Positions 33,741 through 42,134 of a stretch of DNA of 64,000 nt are shown here, in pieces. Positions within the stretch are counted from its first letter, which is position 1. Every line of letters begins with the position of its first letter. A program made the position numbers and the translations under genes. Under the pieces are notes generated by a model that ran no database searches, was not told the origin of the DNA, and was given only the letters and a program-made list of their open reading frames with translations. Source of the DNA: Aquabacter sp040755535 (GTDB taxonomy: Bacteria; Pseudomonadota; Alphaproteobacteria; Rhizobiales; Xanthobacteraceae); the NCBI GenBank assembly GCA_040755535.1, contig JBFMAV010000016.1, forward strand, positions 1 to 64,000. The letters are read 5' to 3'.

Positions 33741-34079
33741 TCAGCCGATGGCGCGGTCGCGGATGGCGATGCCCTTTTCCTCGAACAGGGGAATGAGCTC
33801 ACCGGCCTGGAACATCTCGCGGACGATATCGCAGCCGCCGAGGAACTCGCCCTTAACGAAGATCTGCGGAATGGTCGGCCAATTCGCAAAGTCCTTGATG
33901 CCCTGACGCAGCTCGTCGGATTCCAGGACATTGATGCCTTTGAACGGCACGCCGATATGGTCGAGAATCTGGACCACCTGGCCGGAGAAGCCGCACATTG
34001 GGAATTGCGGCGTGCCCTTCATGAACACCACCACGTCGTTGCCCTTGACCTCGCGGTCGATGAATTCGCGAATGCTCAT
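33741..34079 (-). CDS. grxD: Monothiol glutaredoxin GrxD (Grx4 type)
   Basis: A 112-residue CGFS glutaredoxin that binds and transfers [2Fe-2S] clusters, often with a BolA partner. The active site CGFS is at 29-32 in PQFPMCGFSGQVVQIL. The glutathione/cluster-binding segments WPTIPQIFVKGEFLGGCDIV follow. The bolA gene lies 1.5 kb upstream on the same strand rather than adjacent, separated by a PAP2 phosphatase and a RidA gene. Length and motifs are standard. Confidence 0.97.
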   Translation of the reverse strand: MSIREFIDREVKGNDVVVFMKGTPQFPMCGFSGQVVQILDHIGVPFKGINVLESDELRQGIKDFANWPTIPQIFVKGEFLGGCDIVREMFQAGELIPLFEEKGIAIRDRAIG

Positions 34080-34194
34080 GACTTCAATCCAAACGTTCGA
34101 GTGGCGGCGCCATCAGGGGTGAAACATCGGTCGCCGTCGCCCCGGGCGCAAGATGTGTGCGACGAAATATTGCGCCCCCTCCGGCGACCTCTGA

Positions 34195-34860
34195 TCACCC
34201 GAGCTTTCGGCCATCGAGGCCCATGAGCCGCGCGGTCACCAGCGCAACCGCCCCGCCGAGGCAGGCCCCCGCCACGATGTCCGAGAAGAAGTGATAATTC
34301 TGCGCCCACAAAGCGAGTGCTTCCAACAGCACGAGAAGGCCGCACGCCACGCGTGCCCTCGGATAAGCGATGGCCGGCACCGTCAGGAAGGACACCGCCG
34401 CGAGCGTATGGCCTGAGGGAAAGGAGGCCCATCCTTCCCCGCCATGGAACGAGAAGAACCCATAAACCCCGTCTTGAATGAAGGACGGGTTGTTCTGGAC
34501 GAAGGTCTCTGGCCAGGTCCGGCCGAAGACATATTTCAGGTGATTTCCGATGGTCGACGCACAGACAAGGGACAGCCCCGCCGCAAACGCTGTGAGCGAC
34601 AGCCGTCCCAGTGCTCCCCGGAACACGCGCACGAGCCCCAGGACCACAATCAGCACCACGGATAGCTGGGACAGATATTGCGGATAGGTCTGGAAGGCGC
34701 GGACCATGTCGTGCCGCCCGATGACAGTATGGGCGAAGCGGCTGAGGGGCTGATCCAGGAACAGATAGCCAATGGCCACCAGCACAATGCTGGCGCCGCC
34801 CGCAACGCCCCAGGCGGCCGGTCGCGTCAAGAGGTCGTCAGACTGCGTACGCTGCATCAT
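34195..34860 (-). CDS. PAP2-family phosphatase
   Basis: Membrane phosphatase of the PAP2 (type 2 phosphatidic acid phosphatase) superfamily, 221 residues with about five or six helices. The three motifs are visible: KYVFGRTWPET (motif 1), SFPSGHTLAA (motif 2) and NYHFFSDIVAGACLGG (motif 3, with catalytic His). The first motif differs a little from KxxxxxxRP. The ATG at 34860 follows GAGGGCGGGGCC; the open frame further upstream runs through a terminator hairpin and is rejected. The substrate could be phosphatidic acid, undecaprenyl diphosphate or lipid A phosphate. Confidence 0.88.
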   Translation of the reverse strand: MMQRTQSDDLLTRPAAWGVAGGASIVLVAIGYLFLDQPLSRFAHTVIGRHDMVRAFQTYPQYLSQLSVVLIVVLGLVRVFRGALGRLSLTAFAAGLSLVCASTIGNHLKYVFGRTWPETFVQNNPSFIQDGVYGFFSFHGGEGWASFPSGHTLAAVSFLTVPAIAYPRARVACGLLVLLEALALWAQNYHFFSDIVAGACLGGAVALVTARLMGLDGRKLG

Positions 34861-34903
34861 GGCCCCGCCCTCGCTTGTCAGCGCGGGTAGCACGGACGGG
34901 CCG

Positions 34904-34938
34904 AAAAACGAAGAAGCGCCGAGAAACGCGGCGCTTCT
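34904..34938 (-). terminator. Terminator after the ridA-like gene
   Basis: AGAAGCGCCG (34912-34921) pairs with CGGCGCTTCT (34929-34938). Read on the minus strand the stem is followed by TCGTTTTT. It lies between the ridA-like gene and the PAP2 gene. Confidence 0.75.
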
Positions 34939-35061
34939 GGTAAAAAAATCGGCGCGACGAAGCCGTTCTGGGCGGGCTGCATAACGTTCGTCCGCAAATC
35001 GTTGATCGTCATCTGCGCGGCTTTCGGGTGGAAAAGCGCACAGGTTCAAGATGGCGGGACG

Positions 35062-35529
35062 TCACTTCTTGACGGGTGCGTAGAAGGTGCCCTCCACTTC
35101 CAGGATGTCGTCCTGGTTCAGCCGGTCCACCTCGATGATGGTGCGTGGAGGATACGGGCCCTTGCCCCACAATTCCTCCTGGACCTTATTGGCGATCGGC
35201 CGGAAGCGGTACATGTCGGTGACATAGACGACGAGCCGCACGGCGTCCTGAAGCGTGGCGCCCTCCGATTCGGCAATCGCCTTCATGTTCAGGAAGGCTT
35301 GGCGTATGCGCGCCTCGTCGCCCGCGACCAGCGTGTTGGTCGCGGGGTCGATGCCGCGCATGCCGGCGACAAAGATGAAATCACCCGCGCGCGTGCCGAG
35401 GCCCCAGGTTCCGGTCGGCTTGATGGCGCCCGGCGGGGACAGCGTCTTCACCCCGTTAGGGGATTGCGCCAGGGCGACAGACGGCACAAGTGCAACGGCC
35501 GCAAAAAGCGAAACGGCGAAGCGGAGCAT
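35062..35529 (-). CDS. RidA family protein with signal peptide
   Basis: RidA proteins deaminate reactive enamine/imine intermediates, normally in the cytosol. This 155-residue copy has a clear N-terminal signal peptide (FAVSLFAAVALVPSVALA before QSPNG), so it is probably periplasmic. The RidA core is complete: AGDFIFVAGMRGIDP, AFLNMKAIAESEGATLQDAV and the active-site arginine in YPPRTIIEVDRL. The ATG at 35529 has GGAGG 6-7 nt upstream; a codon at 35565 has none. It sits in the bolA-grxD interval with its own terminator. Some exported RidA-like proteins lack deaminase activity. Confidence 0.88.
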   Translation of the reverse strand: MLRFAVSLFAAVALVPSVALAQSPNGVKTLSPPGAIKPTGTWGLGTRAGDFIFVAGMRGIDPATNTLVAGDEARIRQAFLNMKAIAESEGATLQDAVRLVVYVTDMYRFRPIANKVQEELWGKGPYPPRTIIEVDRLNQDDILEVEGTFYAPVKK

Positions 35530-35621
35530 CGCGGACCTCCGGTGTTGATCACCTTGAAGGTCCATTCAAGCCCAGGTCAAGTCAATGCTGGCGCTGCTGA
35601 AATATCAATCATCTCATGCAC

Positions 35622-35643
35622 TTAGCCGCGTCACCGCGGCTAA
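35622..35643. repeat. Perfect hairpin between bolA and the ridA-like gene
   Basis: TTAGCCGCG and CGCGGCTAA form a 9-bp perfect stem around TCAC, just past the bolA stop. No T-run follows, so it may be a weak terminator or a transcript-stabilising stem. Confidence 0.55.
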
Positions 35644-35646
35644 ATC

Positions 35647-35880
35647 TCAGGCCGGCGCCGAGGTCTTCAGGGCCAAGGCATGCAGCACGCCGCCCATATT
35701 CCCCTGGAGGGCGGCATAGACGAGCTGATGCTGCTGCACCCGGCTCTTTCCCCGGAACGCCTCCGACACGATGATCGCGGCATAATGGTCGCCATCGCCG
35801 GCGAGGTCCTCGATGGTGACCTGCGCGTCCGGCAGCGCCTGCTTGATCAGACGCTCGATCTCTTCCGCAGCCATTGCCAT
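35647..35880 (-). CDS. bolA: BolA family protein
   Basis: A 77-residue BolA/YrbA-type protein, which pairs with CGFS glutaredoxins to handle [2Fe-2S] clusters. The motif IIVSEAFRGKSRVQQHQLVYAAL, split here across the helix-turn-helix-like region, contains the cluster-ligand His of the family, and the N-terminus IERLIKQALPDAQVTIEDLAGDGDH is typical. It begins 12 nt after the purL stop and is probably read with purL. The ATG at 35880 is used; an ATG two codons later is possible. Confidence 0.93.
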   Translation of the reverse strand: MAMAAEEIERLIKQALPDAQVTIEDLAGDGDHYAAIIVSEAFRGKSRVQQHQLVYAALQGNMGGVLHALALKTSAPA

Positions 35881-35892
35881 GACTTCATGCCC

Positions 35893-38106
35893 TCAGGAAC
35901 TGGCGCCCATGTAAATGGGAAGCCACGTCTCATTACGATCGCGCAAGCCCTCCACCGAAATGGAGCGCTCGCCGGGAATCTGGATGCGGTCGCCGCCGGT
36001 CTTGCCAAGCTTGAGCAGCGGCACGCCGGCCGCCTCGGCGCGGCGCACGATATCAGGCCCCTCCCCGGGCGCGGCGACGATGATGTAGCGCGCCTGGTCT
36101 TCGCCGAACCAGAAGGCGTGAGCCGGAATATGGGCCGGCTTGTCCAGGGACGCGCCAATTTCGCCCGCCATGGCCATTTCGGCGATCGCGACCAGAATGC
36201 CGCCGTCCGAGACGTCATGGACCGCCGTCACCACCTCGTTCAGGATCAGGCCGCGCACGAAGTCGCCGTTGCGCTTCTCGGCCACGAGATCCACCGGCGG
36301 CGGAGCGCCCTCTTCCTTGTCGCACACGGTCTGGAGATAGGCCGAGGCACCGAGCCAGCCCTCGGTCTTGCCCACCACATAGATGGCTTCGCCCGCGCCC
36401 TTGAAGCCGAGCGTCATGCTCTTGTGGAGATTTTCCACCAGACCCACGCCGCCAATGGTCGGGGTCGGCAGGATCGCCTTGCCGTTGGTCTCATTGTAGA
36501 GGCTGACATTGCCTGACACGACGGGGAATTCCAGCGCCTCGCAGGCCGCGCCGATGCCCTTCACGCAGCCGACGAACTGCCCCATGATTTCCGGGCGTTC
36601 GGGATTGCCGAAATTCAGGTTGTCGGTGACCGCGATCGGCATCGCGCCCACGGCGGTCAGATTGCGCCAGGCTTCGGCGACCGCCTGCTTGCCGCCTTCG
36701 AACGGATCCGCCTCGCAATAACGCGGCGTGACGTCCGTGGTCATCGCCAGCGCCTTCGGGCCATCCTCGATGCGCACCACGGCGGCGTCGCCGCCCGGCT
36801 TCTGGACCGTATTGCCCTGGATCAGATGGTCATATTGTTCCCAGATCCAGCGCTTGGAGCACAGGTCTGGCGACATGATGAGCTTGTCCAGCGCGTCGGC
36901 CACCGACACCGTATCGGGCACATCGGCCGGCTTCAGCACCTTACGGGGCTCGTTCTCCACGAACGGGCGATAATATTCCGGCGCCTCGTCGCCCAATTCC
37001 TTGATGGGCAGGTCCGCCTCAACCACGCCTTTGTGCTTCACAACGAAGCGCAGCGTGTCGGTGGTCCGTCCGATAATGGCGAAGTCCAGGCCCCATTTGT
37101 GGAAGATCGCCTCCGCCTCGGCTTCCTTGCCGGGCGCCAGCACCATGAGCATGCGCTCCTGGCTTTCCGAAAGCATCATCTCATAAGCCGTCATGCCGAT
37201 CTCGCGGCACGGCACGGCGTCAAGATCCAATTCGATGCCGAGGTCGCCCTTGGCGCCCATCTCGACTGCAGAACAGGTTAGGCCCGCGGCGCCCATGTCC
37301 TGGATGGACACGACGCAGCCCGCCTTCATGATTTCCAGGCACGCTTCCAGCAGCAGCTTCTCGGCGAAGGGGTCTCCGACCTGGACGGTGGGGCGCTTCT
37401 CCTCCGCTCCCTCGCCGAATTCAGCGGACGCCATGGTCGCGCCATGGATGCCGTCGCGGCCGGTCTTGGAGCCGAGATAGACGATGGCGCGACCGACGCC
37501 GCTCGCCGCCGCATAGAAAATCTCGTCGGTGCGCGCGAGGCCGACGGCCATGGCATTGACGAGGATGTTGCCGTTATAGCGACGATGGAAACCCACCGAG
37601 CCACCGACGGTGGGCACGCCGAAGGAATTGCCGTAGCCACCAATGCCCGCGACCACGCCCGCCACCAGATGGCGCGTGCGCGGATGATGGCATTCGCCGA
37701 ACCGCAGCGCATTGAGCGCCGCGACCGGGCGCGCGCCCATGGTGAAAACGTCGCGCAAAATGCCGCCGACGCCCGTCGCCGCGCCCTGATAGGGCTCAAT
37801 GAAGGAGGGATGGTTGTGGCTTTCCATCTTGAAGACCGCAGCAAGGCCGTCCCCCAGATCCACCACGCCGGCATTCTCGCCGGGGCCTTGGATGACCCGC
37901 GACCCGCTGGTCGGCAGGGTGCGCAGCCACACTTTCGAGGACTTATAGGAGCAATGCTCGTTCCACATGGCCGAGACGATGCCCAGCTCCGTGACCGTCG
38001 GCTCGCGGCCGATCAGTTCCACGAAACGCTGATACTCGTCCGGCTTAAGACCGTGTTCGGCCACAAGCTCGGGCGTGATTGCGGGAGTGTTCGGAATATG
38101 ATTCAC
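35893..38106 (-). CDS. purL: Phosphoribosylformylglycinamidine synthase subunit PurL (small type)
   Basis: ATP-dependent FGAM synthase subunit that works with PurQ (glutaminase) and PurS. With GTG at 38106 the protein has 737 residues, the usual size of small PurL; an upstream in-frame codon at 38178 would add a Gly/Arg-rich tail not seen in the family. Conserved blocks include LGIVSAMWNEHCSYKSSK, MESHNHPSFIEPYQGAATG, IQDMGAAGLTCSAVEMG and VHDVSDGGILVAIAEM. The gene lies 140 nt after purQ and is followed by bolA. Confidence 0.96.
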   Translation of the reverse strand: MNHIPNTPAITPELVAEHGLKPDEYQRFVELIGREPTVTELGIVSAMWNEHCSYKSSKVWLRTLPTSGSRVIQGPGENAGVVDLGDGLAAVFKMESHNHPSFIEPYQGAATGVGGILRDVFTMGARPVAALNALRFGECHHPRTRHLVAGVVAGIGGYGNSFGVPTVGGSVGFHRRYNGNILVNAMAVGLARTDEIFYAAASGVGRAIVYLGSKTGRDGIHGATMASAEFGEGAEEKRPTVQVGDPFAEKLLLEACLEIMKAGCVVSIQDMGAAGLTCSAVEMGAKGDLGIELDLDAVPCREIGMTAYEMMLSESQERMLMVLAPGKEAEAEAIFHKWGLDFAIIGRTTDTLRFVVKHKGVVEADLPIKELGDEAPEYYRPFVENEPRKVLKPADVPDTVSVADALDKLIMSPDLCSKRWIWEQYDHLIQGNTVQKPGGDAAVVRIEDGPKALAMTTDVTPRYCEADPFEGGKQAVAEAWRNLTAVGAMPIAVTDNLNFGNPERPEIMGQFVGCVKGIGAACEALEFPVVSGNVSLYNETNGKAILPTPTIGGVGLVENLHKSMTLGFKGAGEAIYVVGKTEGWLGASAYLQTVCDKEEGAPPPVDLVAEKRNGDFVRGLILNEVVTAVHDVSDGGILVAIAEMAMAGEIGASLDKPAHIPAHAFWFGEDQARYIIVAAPGEGPDIVRRAEAAGVPLLKLGKTGGDRIQIPGERSISVEGLRDRNETWLPIYMGASS

Positions 38107-38246
38107 GTGCGTCCGATCCCATCCGGCGCCGGCGTGGCCTCTGGCCCGCCATCCGCCTCGATCCTCTGCCTCGGACAAGACTGCCCGGTTAAATATGGTC
38201 TTCGGTTCCAGGGCCCGACAAGGGCGGCACGCCCCGTCCGCCCCTC

Positions 38247-38945
38247 TCAGGCCGCCCGCAGGGCGCCCGCGAGGCTCTCGAACAGGCCGCGGCCATCGGT
38301 CGGGCCGATTTCCGGTTCGATATAGTTTTCAGGGTGCGGCATCATGCCGAGCACGGTGTGCTTCTCGGAATAGATGCCGGCAATGCCGTTGATGGCGCCG
38401 TTGGGGCCGTCTGTCTCGTCAATCTCCCCGTCGCTGCGGGCATAGCGGAAGGCCACGCGGCCTTCGCTTTCCAGCTCGCGGATCGTGTCCTCGTCGGCGG
38501 TGTAATTGCCTTCCCCGTGCGCGACGGGAATGCGCAATAGCTCGCCCTTGCGATACGCCCGGGTGAAGGGCGTATCCGCACGCTCGACGCGCAGATTCAC
38601 TTCGCGGCAGACAAAGCGGAGCTTGGCATTGCGCACCAGAACTCCGGGCAGCAATCCGGCCTCGCACAGAATCTGGAATCCGTTGCAGATGCCCAGCACC
38701 AGGCCGCCACGTTCGGCGTGGGCGCGCACGGCGTCCATGATACGGGCGCGGGCGGCGATGGCACCGCAGCGCAGATAATCGCCGTAGGAGAAGCCACCCG
38801 CCAGGACGACGAGGTCCGTGCGATCCGGCAGGCTGGTGTCGGAATGCCAGACCGGAACCACCTTCGAATGGGCCACGAGCGACAAAGCGCGCTGAATGTC
38901 GCGCTCGCGATTGGTGCCCGGAAAGACGATGACGGCGGATTTCAT
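38247..38945 (-). CDS. purQ: Phosphoribosylformylglycinamidine synthase subunit PurQ
   Basis: Glutaminase subunit that supplies ammonia to PurL. The 232-residue class I amidotransferase has the nucleophile Cys in LGICNGFQILCEAGLL and the catalytic His-x-Glu in MMPHPENYIEPEIG. The N-terminal IVFPGTNRERDIQRAL is typical. The ATG at 38945 overlaps the purS stop in ATGA, so the two are coupled. Confidence 0.97.
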   Translation of the reverse strand: MKSAVIVFPGTNRERDIQRALSLVAHSKVVPVWHSDTSLPDRTDLVVLAGGFSYGDYLRCGAIAARARIMDAVRAHAERGGLVLGICNGFQILCEAGLLPGVLVRNAKLRFVCREVNLRVERADTPFTRAYRKGELLRIPVAHGEGNYTADEDTIRELESEGRVAFRYARSDGEIDETDGPNGAINGIAGIYSEKHTVLGMMPHPENYIEPEIGPTDGRGLFESLAGALRAA

Positions 38946-39184
38946 TCTGCGAACTCGACCCGGTAGGTCTCGATGACCGTGTTGGCGAGAAGCTTGTCGC
39001 AGGCCTCTTTCAACACCGTTTCCGCAGACGCCTTGTCGTTGCCGGACAATTCGACGTCGAACACCTTGCCCTGGCGCACGCTCTGGACACCGGCGACGCC
39101 GAGGGAGCGCAACGCGCCCTCGATGGCCTTGCCCTGGGGGTCCAGAACTGCGGATTTCAGCGTGACGATCACACGCGCTTTCAT
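38942..39184 (-). CDS. purS: Phosphoribosylformylglycinamidine synthase subunit PurS
   Basis: An 80-residue structural subunit of the PurSQL complex. The start MKARVIVTLKSAVLDPQGKA and the block VRQGKVFDVEL are characteristic. A GTG three codons upstream (39193) is possible, but the ATG matches the family. Overlaps purQ by 4 nt and follows purC by 67 nt, with a GC hairpin in between. Confidence 0.96.
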   Translation of the reverse strand: MKARVIVTLKSAVLDPQGKAIEGALRSLGVAGVQSVRQGKVFDVELSGNDKASAETVLKEACDKLLANTVIETYRVEFAE

Positions 39185-39206
39185 GAGCACCACTCGTAAC
39201 GGAAGC

Positions 39207-39225
39207 GGGGGGCCTTATGCCCCCC
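39207..39225 (-). repeat. GC-only hairpin between purC and purS
   Basis: GGGGGGC (39207-39213) and GCCCCCC (39219-39225) form a 7-bp stem around CTTAT. There is no T-run, so it is not a standard terminator; it may tune purSQL expression relative to purC or mark an RNA processing point. Confidence 0.5.
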
Positions 39226-39251
39226 GATCAGGTTTGGATCAAGATGTTCGC

Positions 39252-40016
39252 TCACTTAACGAGGAGCGGCCCCTTGCTTTGGGTCGGCTCGTTCTCGGAG
39301 AGAATGCCGAGCCGGCGCGCCACCTCGGAATAGGCCTCCACGAGGCCGCCCATGTCGCGGCGGAATCGATCCTTGTCCAGCTTGTCGGCGGACTTGATGT
39401 CCCAGAGACGGCACGAATCGGGGCTGATCTCGTCAGCCACCACGATCCGCATCATGTCGTTCTCCCACAGCCGGCCACACTCCATCTTGAAGTCGACCAG
39501 ACGGATGCCCACGCCCAGGAACAGGCCGGACAGGAAGTCGTTCACGCGGATTGCGAGCGCAATGATGTCGTCGATTTCCTGGGTCGTCGCCCAACCGAAG
39601 GCGGTCACATGCTCCTCGGAGACCAGCGGATCGTTCAGCGCGTCGTTCTTGTAATAGAATTCGATGATCGAGCGCGGCAGAGCCGTGCCCTCGTCAATTC
39701 CCAAGCGCGTGGACAGCGATCCGGCTGCGACATTGCGCACCACGATCTCGAGGGGAATGATCTCCACTTCGCGGATCAATTGCTCGCGCATGTTGAGCCG
39801 GCGGATGAAGTGAGTCGGCACGCCGATCTCGTTCAGCCGCGAGAAGATGTATTCCGAGATCCGGTTGTTCAGCACCCCTTTGCCGTCGATGACGTCATGT
39901 TTCTTGTTGTTGAAGGCTGTGGCGTCATCCTTGAAGTGCTGGATGAGGGTGCCCGGCTCCGGGCCTTCATACAGGACCTTCGCCTTGCCTTCATAGATTC
40001 GGCGGCGGCGGCTCAT
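39252..40016 (-). CDS. purC: Phosphoribosylaminoimidazole-succinocarboxamide synthase PurC
   Basis: SAICAR synthase. With the ATG at 40016 the protein has 254 residues starting MSRRRRIYEGKAKVLYEGPE, which matches alphaproteobacterial PurC; an in-frame ATG at 40046 would add ten residues. Family blocks: HFKDDATAFNNKKHDVIDGK, REVEIIPLEIVVRNVAAGS, LVDFKMECGR and VADEISPDSCRLWD. It is the first gene of purC-purS-purQ-purL-bolA. Neither start has a strong ribosome-binding site. Confidence 0.95.
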   Translation of the reverse strand: MSRRRRIYEGKAKVLYEGPEPGTLIQHFKDDATAFNNKKHDVIDGKGVLNNRISEYIFSRLNEIGVPTHFIRRLNMREQLIREVEIIPLEIVVRNVAAGSLSTRLGIDEGTALPRSIIEFYYKNDALNDPLVSEEHVTAFGWATTQEIDDIIALAIRVNDFLSGLFLGVGIRLVDFKMECGRLWENDMMRIVVADEISPDSCRLWDIKSADKLDKDRFRRDMGGLVEAYSEVARRLGILSENEPTQSKGPLLVK

Positions 40017-40212
40017 GGGGGTATACCGTCGATTGAGGAAATCCATGGGTTTGCCAAGGCTCCGTTTAAATCACGCTCCTCGGCGAGGTGCATCGATGCG
40101 CCGTTGCTGCGCCGCACGCTACACCCAGTCGGACACTAGCCCATCGGCGAGCCGGATACAACGCGGTGTCGTGCGCGCCCCCCGCGCCGGGCGGAGGGCG
40201 ACACCCTTTCCG

Positions 40213-40239
40213 TTGATCTAAGGGAACCTCCCCTATATT
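40213..40239 (+). promoter_or_regulatory. Candidate promoter for the DUF1476 gene
   Basis: TTGATC (40213-40218) and TATATT (40234-40239) with 15 nt between, about 75 nt before the start codon. The spacing is short, so the call is tentative. Confidence 0.3.
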
Positions 40240-40312
40240 CAAGGGCGCTGAGCGGGAGGGTGGCGCATGACACCTTCCATGGGTCACAAAAACGTCATTA
40301 TGAGGGCAGCCC

Positions 40313-40636
40313 ATGACCACCTTCGACAAGCGCGAGGATGGCTTTGAAAAGGCGTATGCGCTGGACGAAGAAATCCGCTTCAAAGCACTGGCGCGGCGCA
40401 ACAAGCTGCTCGGCCTTTGGGCCGCGGAGAAGCTCGGGCTGTCCGAAGAGGATGCCCAGGCCTATGCCAAGGAAGTTGTTGTCGCCGACCTTGAAGAGCA
40501 TGGCGACGAGGACGTGTTCCGCAAGCTGCGGGGCGACTTCGATGCCAAGGGCGTGGATGTTTCGGATCACCAGATCCGCCGGAACATGGACGAGTTCCTG
40601 GCCCAGGCGGTGCAGGCGGTACGCAGCGCCGGGTGA
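40313..40636 (+). CDS. DUF1476 protein, F1-ATPase inhibitor zeta subunit
   Basis: A 107-residue cytosolic helical protein. DUF1476 proteins are the alphaproteobacterial zeta subunit, which binds F1Fo-ATP synthase and blocks rotation in the hydrolysis direction. The N-terminus MTTFDKREDGFEKAYALDEE, then FKALARRNKLLGLWAAEKLG and DVSDHQIRRNMDEFLAQA, match the family along their whole length. The N-terminal segment is the inhibitory part in the studied Paracoccus protein. The gene is divergent from purC, an arrangement shared by many Rhizobiales. Confidence 0.92.
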   Translation: MTTFDKREDGFEKAYALDEEIRFKALARRNKLLGLWAAEKLGLSEEDAQAYAKEVVVADLEEHGDEDVFRKLRGDFDAKGVDVSDHQIRRNMDEFLAQAVQAVRSAG

Positions 40637-40741
40637 TCGATACGTGCCGGCCGCGCGGCGCAAGTCCGAGGCAAGTTAGCCTGGATTAGACTTGCGCGGC
40701 GCAGGCCGGAGTCGCGCGCGTCAGTCTCGGAGCGGTCAGCA

Positions 40742-41221
40742 ATGAAACGGTCATGGGGATGGTTGGTGGCGGGCGCCGTCGTGGTGCTTTCCGGAATGCC
40801 TGCGCTGGCGGCATCCGCGGTCGTGTTGCGCGACCTCAACGTGCGTGCCGGGCCGGGCACGAATTTCCGCGCCATGGGCACGCTGCGGGCCGGAACCAAT
40901 ATCGAGGTGCTGAGCTGCACCCCGGCCTGGTGCGCCATCGGCTGGCCGGGACCGGCTTTCGTTTCCGCCGCCTATCTCGGCTTCAATGGGCCTGCGCCTT
41001 ACGTGTCCGGGCCTCTCGTGGTTCCTGCGGTGCCGGTCGGCGTCCCCGTCGGGGTGCCGATGGGCGTACCTGGCGTGCCGGTGGTGGTGCCTGAAGTGCA
41101 GCCGGCGGCGGTCGTCGTCCCGCCTCCCCCCACGTATTACAATCCGCCTGCGCGCGTGTTCGTAAATCCGCCTGGCCCCGTGCCCGGCTATTATGGCGCC
41201 TGGGGCGTGTGGGGCTGGTAG
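40742..41221 (+). CDS. Exported SH3b-domain protein with Pro/Val-rich tail
   Basis: A 159-residue precursor with a signal peptide (WLVAGAVVVLSGMPALAAS), followed by one bacterial SH3 domain (VVLRDLNVRAGPGTNFRAMG, GTNIEVLSCTPAWCAIGW). The second half is low complexity: VPVGVPVGVPMGVPGVPVVV, then PPPPTYYNPPARVF and an aromatic YYGAWGVWGW end. SH3b domains often bind peptidoglycan or act as adaptors; the role here is unknown. It lies 105 nt after the DUF1476 gene. Confidence 0.82.
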   Translation: MKRSWGWLVAGAVVVLSGMPALAASAVVLRDLNVRAGPGTNFRAMGTLRAGTNIEVLSCTPAWCAIGWPGPAFVSAAYLGFNGPAPYVSGPLVVPAVPVGVPVGVPMGVPGVPVVVPEVQPAAVVVPPPPTYYNPPARVFVNPPGPVPGYYGAWGVWGW

Positions 41222-41369
41222 CTCTTGCGCCCCGCGCCAGAGCCTTTCCTCGGCCGGGGCCCCCTAAGCCCTCCTCGCATACTGCCGGCCAGCCTCGGAC
41301 CCTTCTCGACTTGGGGGTGTTGGTCCTTCGCGCCTTGAAGCCTAGGCTTTTCGCTCGGAGGATTCGCCC

Positions 41370-42062
41370 GTGCCCCTCGATCCGGATTGGACCGACATCG
41401 GCCTGCGACTGGCCTGCTGCTTCTTTGCCTGCACGCTGATCGGCCTGGATCGCGAGTGGCAGGAGCGAGCGGCAGGATTGCGGACAACCATCCTGGTTGG
41501 CATCGCCGCCTGCCTGTCCGCCGTCAGCGCCAATTTGCTGCTCGCCACCGAGGGGTGGCAGGCGCAGGATTTCTCGCGCATGGATGTCCTGCGCCTGCCG
41601 CTCGGCATCCTGACTGGAATGGGTTTCATCGGTGCCGGAGCGATCGTACGCCGTGCAGACGGCCTCGTGCGCGGTGTGACGACGGCGGCCACCTTATGGT
41701 TCGTCACCATGATGGGGCTTTGCTTCGGGCTTGGTCAGTTGGAGTTGGGCGGCTGCGCGCTCGCCCTCGCGCTGTTCACGCTCTGGGGGCTGAAGAGGGC
41801 GGAATACTGGCTCGTCCAGTGGCGGCAGGCGTCGCTCGTGGTCACCCTGGGACGCGACGGCCCGAGCGAGGAAGACCTTCGCCAGATCATATCGGGCAGC
41901 GAAGCCCGGATTCGCCGCATGACCGTACGCCATGAAACGGCGAGCGGTCGACGCCACTATCGCTTCAATCTGTGGTGCTCCGCACGTCCCGGCGTACCGC
42001 CGCCGCTTGTCCAAGCCCTGTGCACGCAACCCGGCGTGGAGCAGGTGGATTGGGACATGTAG
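41370..42062 (+). CDS. MgtC/SapB family membrane protein
   Basis: A 230-residue protein with about four N-terminal helices and a soluble C-terminal domain. The family motif LIGLDREWQERAAGLRTTIL (conserved Asp/Arg) and LTGMGFIGAGAIVRR, GVTTAATLWFV are present. MgtC proteins influence magnesium homeostasis and, in pathogens, ATP synthase and virulence. The C-terminal part (after about 150) resembles the ACT-like domain of long MgtC forms. GTG start at 41370 after CGGAGG. The DUF1476 ATPase-inhibitor gene lies two genes upstream. Confidence 0.9.
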   Translation: MPLDPDWTDIGLRLACCFFACTLIGLDREWQERAAGLRTTILVGIAACLSAVSANLLLATEGWQAQDFSRMDVLRLPLGILTGMGFIGAGAIVRRADGLVRGVTTAATLWFVTMMGLCFGLGQLELGGCALALALFTLWGLKRAEYWLVQWRQASLVVTLGRDGPSEEDLRQIISGSEARIRRMTVRHETASGRRHYRFNLWCSARPGVPPPLVQALCTQPGVEQVDWDM

Positions 42063-42083
42063 TTGCTCAAACACTCTGAAAAC

Positions 42084-42111
42084 AAAAGGCCGCCCCGAAG
42101 GGCGGCCTTTC
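42084..42111. terminator. Bidirectional terminator between mgtC-like gene and rpsD
   Basis: AAAGGCCGCCC and GGGCGGCCTTT form an 11-bp stem around CGAA. The minus-strand reading ends in TTTTGTTTTC, suiting rpsD; the plus strand has a shorter T-run. Confidence 0.9.
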
Positions 42112-42134
42112 GCATATTTGTCCGGCGCGGAAAA

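Noticed and set aside
34861..35049. N-terminal extension of the PAP2 protein
   Set aside because: It runs through the terminator hairpin at 34904-34938 and has no family similarity; the ATG pair at 34860/34857 has a ribosome-binding site.
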